Shown: positions 8,308-16,454 of the stretch, in pieces
Layout of the letters: every line of letters begins with the position of its first letter
How positions within the stretch are numbered: the stretch's first letter is position 1
Assembly (NCBI GenBank): GCA_021848065.1
Contig: JAJZNA010000019.1
Span: 1-36,579 of the forward strand
Direction: 5' to 3'
Source: Microcaldota archaeon
Lineage (GTDB): Archaea > Micrarchaeota > Micrarchaeia > Micrarchaeales > CABMGC01
DNA length: 36,579 nucleotides
Notes under the pieces: generated by a model
Database searches by the model: none
Told to the model about the DNA's origin: nothing
What the model saw: only the letters and a program-made list of their open reading frames with translations
Made by a program: the position numbers and the translations under genes

Positions 8308-9873
8308 TTGCCTAAAAAGGACAGTGCATCCGACATGAATCTTGCCATGGGTTCAAAGACAGTTAACGTGGCAAGCTATGTGTTAATAGGAAGGATACTT
8401 ACCTTCTTATTTACAGGTACGGCGCTAGTAATTGTCACAAGGCTTCTTGGGCCTAGCCAGTATGGAACATACACCCTAGCGATAGCATTTGGGGGCATGT
8501 TCGGATCTATAGGGTATTTTGGCATAGGAACTGCATTGAACAAATTTGTTTCTGAATACAAACAGGCTTCCAAAAGAGATGAGATGGGTATGATAATATC
8601 CAACTCTATGGTTCTTTTGCTAATATCTGGAGTTGTCCTTTCGGCAATATGCATAGTATTTAGCAGTATAATATCACAGTTCGTTTTCCATACCGGGTCG
8701 CTTTCATATGTGATAGACCTTGTGGCTTTTTACATCATAGCTTCGATGCTCTTTGGATCGTTTTATGACACTATGATAGGATTTGGAAACGGAAAGCATA
8801 TTGCACTGATGGCAGCAGTTGAAGCTGTTGTGCAGGCATCTGTAAGCATTCCCCTCGCTTTAGGAGGATTAGGGGCTTTGGCACCGATAATAGGACTAAT
8901 AATAGGATATTCTGCGGGGTTCATCATAGGGATATCATTGATATTCAAGTATAACGATATAGTTCTAGGACGAATATCTGTAAGTTACATGAAAAAAATA
9001 CTTGGATTTGCTGCGCCAATAGCCTCTTATAATGTATTTGCAAATCTGACAAGCAATATTGCAATAATATTCCTCGGCTATTTTGCCATTTCATCAGTAA
9101 TAGGGAATGTTGGAGTAGCGTCGAGGGCAGGGTCTCTGGTAAGTGTTATATTTGATTCCATAGGTTTTGCTCTTCTGCCTGCCTTTTCTGCAGCCTTGGC
9201 AGACAAGAAGCTCAAGAAACACCTTGGAAGGATATATGGCTACACAGTCTATCTTGCAATGGCATTTGTAGGTCCCTTGTTATTTTATATGGGGATATTC
9301 TCTGATCCATTCTCAGCGTTGGTATTTGGAAAAAGCTACACATATGCTCCCTTTTATATTTCAATACTGTGCTTAGGGTTATTGGTAGGGATAGCTGGAA
9401 CTTATGCAGGCACCCTCCTCATAAGTGCGAATAAAGTTAGAAAAGTTTTCAAATACAACATAATTGTTAATTCCATAATATTTGCACTTGTAATTTCGCT
9501 AGTGCCATACTTCGGAAGTACCGCATATGTGCTACTCACGTTCATTCTTAGCCCATTGCTATTGGATATTTTCTTAATAAGAAGCGTGGCAGGCATGTTC
9601 AAGATAAACTTTAGAATTAGAAAAATGACAGGCTTGATTTTGGCAGATGCATTTGTCTCGATTTTGGCACTGCCGCTATATTATTTCCTAAACGGTGCGG
9701 CTCTTTTGTTTACAGCCGCAGTCATATTTGCTGCGATTTATCCCCTTGCAGCAGTTATTGCTGGTGGAATTGAAAAGGCAGATACAGAAACTATGATATC
9801 GCTATCAAAAGGGATACCTCTGGCAGGCAGTGCGCTGAGAGCTTTTATAAGATATGCGGAAAAGGTTATGTGA
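8308..9873 (+). CDS. polysaccharide/lipid-linked oligosaccharide flippase (Wzx/MATE-like)
   Basis: 521 aa multi-TM; VASYVLIGRILTFLFTGTALVIVTRLLGPSQYGTYTLA N-terminus; TTG start. Confidence 0.88.
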   Translation: MPKKDSASDMNLAMGSKTVNVASYVLIGRILTFLFTGTALVIVTRLLGPSQYGTYTLAIAFGGMFGSIGYFGIGTALNKFVSEYKQASKRDEMGMIISNSMVLLLISGVVLSAICIVFSSIISQFVFHTGSLSYVIDLVAFYIIASMLFGSFYDTMIGFGNGKHIALMAAVEAVVQASVSIPLALGGLGALAPIIGLIIGYSAGFIIGISLIFKYNDIVLGRISVSYMKKILGFAAPIASYNVFANLTSNIAIIFLGYFAISSVIGNVGVASRAGSLVSVIFDSIGFALLPAFSAALADKKLKKHLGRIYGYTVYLAMAFVGPLLFYMGIFSDPFSALVFGKSYTYAPFYISILCLGLLVGIAGTYAGTLLISANKVRKVFKYNIIVNSIIFALVISLVPYFGSTAYVLLTFILSPLLLDIFLIRSVAGMFKINFRIRKMTGLILADAFVSILALPLYYFLNGAALLFTAAVIFAAIYPLAAVIAGGIEKADTETMISLSKGIPLAGSALRAFIRYAEKVM

Positions 9874-9874
9874 C

Positions 9875-10390
9875 ATGGCATTCAATTTTAAAGGAAACCT
9901 GAGACTTAGCACCAAGTTGAGGAAGGAGCTTTCAAGGCCGTTCGGAAAAATAGTGGACAATTCTGCGTTTAAGAGGAGTGTTAAAAAAAATGCTCGAATA
10001 TATGCAATTGGGGATGTGACGGTAGCTGCGCTTCTTGAGATGGGTTACAAACCAAGAGTTGCGATATTTGATTATAGGAGTGAACGCGCTAGGAAGGTTT
10101 TCATTTCCATACGAAAAAGATATGAGTCTCCCATAACAGTCAGAAATAAGCGCGGATTCATAAGCAGACAGATGTGGAGCGCGGTAGGAAAGGCGTCTTC
10201 GTCTGGGAAGGGGGTTGGTATACGTATTTATGGGGAAGAAGATCTTGCGGCGCTTGCGTGTATACATTTTGCCAAGGTAGGGGACATTATTGTTTACGGA
10301 ATGCGAGGGAAAGGGATGGCACTTGTTAGAGTTACAAAGGCCATTAAAAGCTATATTGACAGTGTCATTGTACGGATGTCAGGTCAGTAA
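9875..10390 (+). CDS. DUF359 family, GTP-dependent dephospho-CoA kinase (archaeal type)
   Basis: LRKELSRPFGKIV, AIGDVTVAALLEMGYKPRVAIFDYRSER, IYGEEDLAALACIHFAKVGDIIVYGMRGKGMALVRV; ATG at 9875 preferred over the track start 9854. Confidence 0.82.
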   Translation: MAFNFKGNLRLSTKLRKELSRPFGKIVDNSAFKRSVKKNARIYAIGDVTVAALLEMGYKPRVAIFDYRSERARKVFISIRKRYESPITVRNKRGFISRQMWSAVGKASSSGKGVGIRIYGEEDLAALACIHFAKVGDIIVYGMRGKGMALVRVTKAIKSYIDSVIVRMSGQ

Positions 10391-10424
10391 AATGTTTAAT
10401 AAGTTTATCTGACATCTTTAATCT

Positions 10425-11369
10425 GTGATATTAATGGAGAAGGTACTAGTAACAGGCGCATCGGGATTTGTAGGATCCGAACTTGCCATGGCTCTTTTGA
10501 AGAAGTACGAAGTACATATTCTGGAAAGGTATGTGACAGGCAGATATTCTTTTGACAGCAAGAAGCATGTAGTTACGCACCATGCAAACCTAGCTGATTT
10601 CCCTGCAATAAAGAACGTCATAAAAGAAATTCAGCCAGATTATGTTATACATCTTGCCGCAATTAGCGCTGTCTCATTTTCATACGACCATTTTGTAGAA
10701 GTTACCGAAGCAAACTATACTGGAACCATAAACCTTGCAGAGGCGTGCTATAGGGAGGTGCCCCATTTCAAGCAGTTTATATTTGCAGGGACCAGTGAAG
10801 AGTATGGCATGACGCTCAAAAATAGGAAAGAAAAGCTCACGGAAGACTCGGAATTGATTCCTAATAGCCCTTATGCGATAGCAAAGGTGAGTGCAGACAT
10901 GTATTTGAGATACATGAAACAAGCATATAATTTCCCAATGACAGTGATGCGGCCATTTAACACCTATGGCAGAAGAGGAAACGCACATTTCTTCATTGAA
11001 AGGACGATAACACAGATGCTCAGCGGAAAGAAGGTGTATCTTGGCGATAGGAGCACAGTCAGGGACTGGGTCTATATAGATGACCATATAGACGCATATA
11101 TTAAGGCACTTGGCAACAAGAAGGCAGTAGGTGAGGCAATACAGATATGCACTGGTAAAGGATACACTACTGAAGAAACGGCCAACATGATAGCAAAGCT
11201 TACTGGATTTGATGGGGAAATAGTTTGGAATGCAACACCCAAAAGGCCTCTTGATGCACAAGTACTCATAGGGGACAACTCAAAGGCAAGGAAGCTTCTT
11301 GGGTGGGAACCAAAATATGATTTAGAAACAGGATTGAAGAAGGCCATAGAGTACTGGAAGACTGTCTAA
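10425..11369 (+). CDS. NAD-dependent sugar-nucleotide 4,6-dehydratase/epimerase (GDP-mannose 4,6-dehydratase-like)
   Basis: VTGASGFVGSELA, AGTSEEYG (T-S-E-x-Y-G as in 4,6-dehydratases), SPYAIAK (YxxxK), RDWVYIDDHIDAYI. Confidence 0.85.
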   Translation: MILMEKVLVTGASGFVGSELAMALLKKYEVHILERYVTGRYSFDSKKHVVTHHANLADFPAIKNVIKEIQPDYVIHLAAISAVSFSYDHFVEVTEANYTGTINLAEACYREVPHFKQFIFAGTSEEYGMTLKNRKEKLTEDSELIPNSPYAIAKVSADMYLRYMKQAYNFPMTVMRPFNTYGRRGNAHFFIERTITQMLSGKKVYLGDRSTVRDWVYIDDHIDAYIKALGNKKAVGEAIQICTGKGYTTEETANMIAKLTGFDGEIVWNATPKRPLDAQVLIGDNSKARKLLGWEPKYDLETGLKKAIEYWKTV

Positions 11370-11381
11370 GATTTTACTCTT

Positions 11382-12203
11382 ATGGTAGGGTATATGATCA
11401 ATTTGATAAAGATAGTTAATGAAAGGATAATACCTACCCTTAGAGTCACAGATAATTTTTGGTCTGTCTATCTTGTCAAATTTGGTGTCAATAAAAAGGC
11501 GACAATAAAATTTAGGAATGGAACATTTCTTGATGTGACTCAGAGTAATTATGAAGATCTGGTATTGGAAGTTGAGCTGCAGGATCTTGGGCAGGAAATT
11601 ATTGACAAAATGAATGTTTCAATCAAGGAGGATGTAGTAACGTTTATTAGTGAGGGTAAGTCCATAACAGCAGACAGATTTAGCGCTGTTTCATTGGTAA
11701 AGGAATTCTATCTTAGACTGCATGAGGATTTACCAGTAAGGAATAAAGTTGTATTGGACATAGGCTGTTATGTGGGGGATTCGCCATTGTATTACATAAT
11801 TAAGGGTGGCGCCCTTAAAGTATATGGATATGAGATAAATAAGAAATATGCAGCAGTTGCAAAAAATAATGTTAGATACAACAACCTTGAAGATAGAATC
11901 AAGATTATGAGTATGGGAGTAGGAAATGAAGTTGGGCAGATATCCCTTGATAAAATTGTGGAAGAACACAATATACAAAATGGGGCCCTTAAAATAGATG
12001 TTGAAGGAGCGGAATATGAAATATTCAAAAACGCGCTAACTGATTCAATACGGAAGTTTGATGTCATACACGTTGAGTACCATTATGGAGAACAGAATCT
12101 ACCCCAATTTTTTGAGAAATTGGGGTATAAAATTTCTATAAAAAACCAGGAAAAAGATGGGGACATGAACAAAGGGGACATGTTTTGTGTCAAGCAGAAT
12201 TAG
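11382..12203 (+). CDS. FkbM-family methyltransferase
   Basis: VVLDIGCYVGDSPLYYIIKGGALKVYGYEIN, ALKIDVEGAEYEIF, DVIHVEYHYG. Confidence 0.82.
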   Translation: MVGYMINLIKIVNERIIPTLRVTDNFWSVYLVKFGVNKKATIKFRNGTFLDVTQSNYEDLVLEVELQDLGQEIIDKMNVSIKEDVVTFISEGKSITADRFSAVSLVKEFYLRLHEDLPVRNKVVLDIGCYVGDSPLYYIIKGGALKVYGYEINKKYAAVAKNNVRYNNLEDRIKIMSMGVGNEVGQISLDKIVEEHNIQNGALKIDVEGAEYEIFKNALTDSIRKFDVIHVEYHYGEQNLPQFFEKLGYKISIKNQEKDGDMNKGDMFCVKQN

Positions 12204-12333
12204 TTGGATATACCATCGAATATAGTCCAGATCTCTCATGGACATATTTGCATACGCTATTCCACATACTTCAATAGTTTATCTCCATTATGTGCAGATA
12301 TCTAGAAGGCACATACGGATATTTTGTATTTTT

Positions 12334-13002
12334 TCACTTACGTGAGGCTAGAATAAGGTTTTGATGTGAGGATATAATATCAAATCCGGCCTCTTTCAGG
12401 AGAGTTATAATACTGCCTTTGGTATTTTCAGAATGTTCAAGCACTATCCGATCTACCTGCGATAGATTTTGTTTTCTGAGGACTAGCAATTCGTCGCCTT
12501 CGCAATCTATTTTAAGCGCATATCTCTTACCAGGTCTGAATATTTTATTTAGAGTAGTTACCGGAACTTTCTGGCCTTCGCCTTCAGCTTTGTTAAGTGC
12601 AGTATCCCCACTACCAGTGTAATTTTTAGGGATATGCACTGAACCCTCCGAATCGCGTACTGCTGCATTCCTATAATTTATCTTTTTTCTTAATTCAGGT
12701 ATGGTGGTAGATAGTACATGCAAACCACGCTCGTAAGTTGCAGGTATGGGCTCAAATGCTATTACTGCAGATACATTTTCGAACTGTGAAAAGTATATTG
12801 CAGTTTCACCCATGAAAGCGCCTATGTCTACCACCACGCTTTTTGGTTTTATCCCGCGTGCAAAATAGTAATATTGTTGGTGAATGAAAATTTCGTGCAT
12901 CATACCGTAGAGTTTAAGATCTCTGCTGATTTCCAATAATCGGTGAGGTAGCTCAAGCGGCTCTCGCATGGCAACACGTAACAATTCCCTAAATGTACCC
13001 AT
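12334..13002 (-). CDS. FkbM-family methyltransferase
   Basis: SVVVDIGAFMGETAIYFSQFENVSAVIAFEPIPATYE, YALKIDCEGDELLVL, RIVLEHSEN. Confidence 0.83.
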   Translation of the reverse strand: MGTFRELLRVAMREPLELPHRLLEISRDLKLYGMMHEIFIHQQYYYFARGIKPKSVVVDIGAFMGETAIYFSQFENVSAVIAFEPIPATYERGLHVLSTTIPELRKKINYRNAAVRDSEGSVHIPKNYTGSGDTALNKAEGEGQKVPVTTLNKIFRPGKRYALKIDCEGDELLVLRKQNLSQVDRIVLEHSENTKGSIITLLKEAGFDIISSHQNLILASRK

Positions 13003-13006
13003 ATTA

Positions 13007-13522
13007 TCAATTTCTTTGATTATTTATTTTGGATTTGGGATGCAGTAGTTTTATGAAGAGCTGTTCTTTTTTCATTAATAGATTATCAAGGTGGTTGGAT
13101 TTTACTAGCTTATACACCTTGGCTGCGGCAGGGAAACCCTTACTATGACCTATCTCTTTCCACCTCCCTGCAAAGTGCTTCTCTAAAACCATGCCTTCCT
13201 CAGCACCATCTATGTCTATTTTTATATTATCAAGCATGGCATCTAATACATCAATATGTGCACCAAACGCCTTCTGGGCAAGTTTAGCGTTTGTTCTAAG
13301 TCGTTTTACTTTATTCCTATCAGTTTCTACACAGATTAAACGCTGCGCACCATGAAGTAGATAGAAAATCATGGTTTCACCCTCGCCTGCGCCTATGTCA
13401 AGAACAGTTCCGCCAGACTTTATCGGTAGGTATTGCTTATGCCAGGCTTCAAGCTCTTCGGTAAGCATTCTCTTCCGCATATTTGAGAAATGGTAGTTTT
13501 CAAAATCTGAAGGGAGACACAT
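13007..13522 (-). CDS. short SAM-dependent methyltransferase, FkbM-like
   Basis: GGTVLDIGAGEGETMIFYLLHGAQRLICVETDRNKVKRLRTNAKL, IKIDIDGAEEGMV; adjacent to the other FkbM gene. Confidence 0.7.
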   Translation of the reverse strand: MCLPSDFENYHFSNMRKRMLTEELEAWHKQYLPIKSGGTVLDIGAGEGETMIFYLLHGAQRLICVETDRNKVKRLRTNAKLAQKAFGAHIDVLDAMLDNIKIDIDGAEEGMVLEKHFAGRWKEIGHSKGFPAAAKVYKLVKSNHLDNLLMKKEQLFIKLLHPKSKINNQRN

Positions 13523-13674
13523 ATTATCACACTTTACCAGGATTTCATTGTTTTACTATTAGTACCACAATGGGTGATAAGATAGTACCAGATATCCTTG
13601 CTACCATTGGTTTGCCCATTTATAAACAACTTTAAATATGCAAAGGCATTTTAAGCTATCATTCCATATAGTAA

Positions 13675-13690
13675 TGTCACTTTAGTGACA
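13675..13690. promoter_or_regulatory. perfect 6-bp inverted repeat TGTCAC-TTTA-GTGACA upstream of the DEAD-box helicase
   Basis: read directly; 33 bp before the TTG start at 13724, after a TATA-like CCATATAG. Confidence 0.4.
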
Positions 13691-13723
13691 CATTTGTGAT
13701 TTTTCTGCTTTTAGGTAGATTTA

Positions 13724-15034
13724 TTGAAAGAATTTAGAGAACTAAACCTCAAGCATGAGTTGCTTGAAGCGCTTAAACAGATGAACTTCCACCAGATGAC
13801 AGAGGTGCAGGAGAAGGCAATACCGGTAGTGCTGGAAGGAAAGGACATCGTAGTCAGGTCGAAGACAGGGAGCGGCAAGACTGTTGCATTCCTCGTCCCA
13901 ATAGTACAGAGTGTGGAACCTGAGAGGTATCCACAGGCAATAGTCATAGTGCCTACAAGGGAGCTTGCACTGCAGGTGAGCAGCGTTGCCCAGAAATTGG
14001 TAGGGAGGAGCAGGACGAAAGTTGCAATAGTGTATGGAGGCGCTTCAATAAACGTCCAGGTACAGGCCCTTGAAAGAGGCGCAGAGATAGTCATAGGGAC
14101 CCCGGGAAGGATTCTGGACCTGATAGACAGGGGTGCACTCGTCCTTGACAGGATAAGGTTCTTCGTTCTTGACGAAGCCGACCTGATGCTTGACATGGGA
14201 TTCATAGATGACATAAAGCAGATAATGTCACTAGCACCTAGGGATAGGCAAAGCATGCTATTCTCAGCCACGATGCCTAGGCCCATCGCTGAGATCTCAA
14301 GGAACCATATGAAGAGCGATTGCGTGAGGCTCACCATAGGCGAAGAGGAGGAGCTCACTGTCAGCACCATAACGCACGGATACTTCAATGCCAGCGGAAG
14401 GCTCAAGTTCGCCGCGCTGCTTGCATACATTGACAAGTTCAATCCAAAGAAGGGCATCATATTCACATCAACGCAGAGGGAATCGGAGTTCGTTCACAGG
14501 TTCCTGCAGCAGCAGAACATAGATGCCATAGTCATGCACGGAGGCATGAGCCAATCCCAGAGGGAGAGGTCACTGCACGCATTCAAGTCGCATGTGAGGT
14601 TCCTGATATCAACCAATCTGGCTTCAAGAGGGCTTGACATACCAGACATAAGCGATGTCATAAACTTTGATGCCCCTGACGACCCGCACGTCTATGTACA
14701 CAGGGTCGGAAGGTCTGCCAGAATGGGCAAGAACGGGCGCGCATTCACCATGTTCGGATTCGAGCAGAGGGGCCTGATGAAGGACATAGAGATGACTGCC
14801 AACGTCGAGATGGTGCCCATAGAACTGGATGTTGACAAGTACAAGGACGTCCAGATACCTATCAATGAGAGGCGCCACGGAGGAGGCGGAGGAAGGTTCA
14901 GGAGAGGTGGAGATTTCCACCACGAGAGGAGACTGGAATTCCATCCCGGAGGCCACTCTGGTGGCGGAGGAGGCGGCAGGCATAGTTACCGCCGCGGCGG
15001 GGAACGCAGAGACAGGGGGCACAGAAGGTACTAG
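13724..15034 (+). CDS. DEAD-box RNA helicase with Gly/Arg/His-rich C-terminal tail
   Basis: ARSKTGSGKT-like VRSKTGSGKTVAF, VPTRELALQV, FVLDEADLML, FSATMP, HRVGRSARMG; tail RRHGGGGGRFRRGGDFHHERR...HSGGGGGGRHSYRRGGERRDRGHRRY; TTG start preceded by AGGT. Confidence 0.95.
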   Translation: MKEFRELNLKHELLEALKQMNFHQMTEVQEKAIPVVLEGKDIVVRSKTGSGKTVAFLVPIVQSVEPERYPQAIVIVPTRELALQVSSVAQKLVGRSRTKVAIVYGGASINVQVQALERGAEIVIGTPGRILDLIDRGALVLDRIRFFVLDEADLMLDMGFIDDIKQIMSLAPRDRQSMLFSATMPRPIAEISRNHMKSDCVRLTIGEEEELTVSTITHGYFNASGRLKFAALLAYIDKFNPKKGIIFTSTQRESEFVHRFLQQQNIDAIVMHGGMSQSQRERSLHAFKSHVRFLISTNLASRGLDIPDISDVINFDAPDDPHVYVHRVGRSARMGKNGRAFTMFGFEQRGLMKDIEMTANVEMVPIELDVDKYKDVQIPINERRHGGGGGRFRRGGDFHHERRLEFHPGGHSGGGGGGRHSYRRGGERRDRGHRRY

Positions 15035-15080
15035 TGTCCCATACCATAGATACTGAACTGGGCAGACGAAGCAAACGCCT

Positions 15081-15422
15081 TCACTCGCTTAGTATCTTGA
15101 GTATGGTTTGCGATGCGTAAACCTTGTTCTTGGCACGACTGCCTATAGCAGACAGTATGCCATATCCAATTAACTTGTCCACTACGCGTTTTGCGGCAGG
15201 GTAGCTTATATTCTCCTTTTTAGCTAGACCAGTTATAGTTACAAATGGGTTGACAAGGAGCGAATCCAGTGCATTCATTACGCTGCTGCTCCTTTCATCT
15301 GCCATTATGGCCTTCTCTAGGAGTTCGAATACGCCGTTGAGATCAAGCTTGACTGGGGGGGGCTGGGCATGAATGCAGGATAAGCACCATATCTGGCATT
15401 TGTTACCGAAGTTATTCTTCAT
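15081..15422 (-). CDS. stand-alone winged-helix domain resembling the C-terminus of Fic-family proteins (possible truncated fic remnant)
   Basis: RSSSVMNALDSLLVNPFVTITGLAKKENISYPAAKRVVDKLIGYGILSAIGSRAKNKVYASQTILKIL resembles the Fic-protein C-terminal HTH; no Fic catalytic motif in the ORF. Confidence 0.6.
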   Translation of the reverse strand: MKNNFGNKCQIWCLSCIHAQPPPVKLDLNGVFELLEKAIMADERSSSVMNALDSLLVNPFVTITGLAKKENISYPAAKRVVDKLIGYGILSAIGSRAKNKVYASQTILKILSE

Positions 15423-15572
15423 GCCTTACCATTGAAATTATCAGAGTGCATTTATTGACTTATGACACATTAACATATTTTGGCATTTTATTGATTAGCA
15501 AATTAACGTTTATAGGCACTATTTTTAATAAATGATAAAATATTCTATTTATTAACGAATATACCTTTTTCG

Positions 15573-15737
15573 TTAATTATAGGTACGGGAATTAAACTTT
15601 TGTTTAATACCAATTGGACTGCGCTTTTCACGCGGAAAAGCCACTACTTCCAGCATGCGCATTGAGCTGTCAATAAACCTGTCAAAAGATGCTTTTGGAG
15701 GATCGGGGAAACCAGTTGTCAACCCATACTGTAGCAT
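15573..15737 (-). CDS. possible 54-aa ORF divergent from the AbiEii-like gene
   Basis: MLQYGLTTGFPDPPKASFDRFIDSSMRMLEVVAFPREKRSPIGIKQKFNSRTYN; its ATG lies just downstream of the AT palindrome on the minus strand; no recognised family. Confidence 0.2.
   Translation of the reverse strand: MLQYGLTTGFPDPPKASFDRFIDSSMRMLEVVAFPREKRSPIGIKQKFNSRTYN
15623..15641. repeat. perfect 7-bp inverted repeat GCTTTTC-acgcg-GAAAAGC
   Basis: read directly in the gap upstream of the AbiE-like pair. Confidence 0.5.
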
Positions 15738-15752
15738 TAATATATTTAACCA

Positions 15753-15774
15753 AACTTATATTATATTATAAGTT
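15753..15774. promoter_or_regulatory. AT-rich palindrome AACTTATA-TTATAT-TATAAGTT, candidate operator/bidirectional promoter of the AbiE-like pair
   Basis: 8-bp perfect arms, ends 11 bp before the ATG at 15786; TATA-like TATATTTAA lies just upstream. Confidence 0.5.
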
Positions 15775-15785
15775 AGGTTGTTCGT

Positions 15786-16454
15786 ATGAGGAGAGTGCCG
15801 ATAGAGGGCGCACTGAAGAATGCGGGACAGATAGGCAAAGCAAGGCTCCAGGACATTGCAGTGGCAGCTCTGTACAATGTGGACCAGACAGCGGTACTTC
15901 ACGGCGGCACTGCGATATGGAGGTGCTATGCGGGTAACAGATTTTCTGACGACCTTGACATATACCTAAGATCGACAAAAAGGATTGAAGCCGTCAGGAA
16001 CGGCTTGGCGTTCTCGCTTTCGAGGGTTGGAGCATGGATTGCGGGTTCCTCTGCAATAGGCAACTCCACAGTCATAGTTGTCGAAGCGGAAGGCTCAAGG
16101 GTGAAACTTGAATTTGGCCTGCCAAAAGGTCGCATAAGGCCCATTGCAAAAAACTATGAAAGGACTGATGGGACCTTCACAACCGTTCTTACGCTTTCTG
16201 CAGAAGATTTCATTGTGGAGAAGATGGATACGTATATGAGCAGGAGATACATGCGCGACATGTATGACATATTTCATCTTGCAGGCATGGCAGAGAAGAG
16301 CAGTGGGCTGAGAAGGAAGGTGTGTGCATTCATAAACTCTGCCCAAGATCCGGTGAATGAGGATTCGCTGAAGGCTATCGTGTATTCTGGCGCAGTGCCA
16401 TCCTACGAAGATATAGTGGCAGAGATAAAGAGGGTGTTTTGTGAAAGCGATTAG
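15786..16454 (+). CDS. AbiEii-like nucleotidyltransferase toxin
   Basis: LHGGTAIWRCYAGNRFSDDLDIYLRSTKR (GGT...RxSxDLD), VKLEFG, EDFIVEKMDTYMSRRYMRDMYDIFHLA. Confidence 0.82.
   Translation: MRRVPIEGALKNAGQIGKARLQDIAVAALYNVDQTAVLHGGTAIWRCYAGNRFSDDLDIYLRSTKRIEAVRNGLAFSLSRVGAWIAGSSAIGNSTVIVVEAEGSRVKLEFGLPKGRIRPIAKNYERTDGTFTTVLTLSAEDFIVEKMDTYMSRRYMRDMYDIFHLAGMAEKSSGLRRKVCAFINSAQDPVNEDSLKAIVYSGAVPSYEDIVAEIKRVFCESD

Noticed and set aside
12239-12346. 35-aa ORF MDIFAYAIPHTSIVYLHYVQ... between convergent methyltransferase genes
   Set aside because: AT-rich intergenic region with no promoter or SD support, overlapping the likely terminator zone and next gene's 3' end.
13711-14466. 251-aa minus-strand ORF
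   Set aside because: Antisense to the DEAD-box helicase; Ser/Thr/Leu-rich shadow frame.
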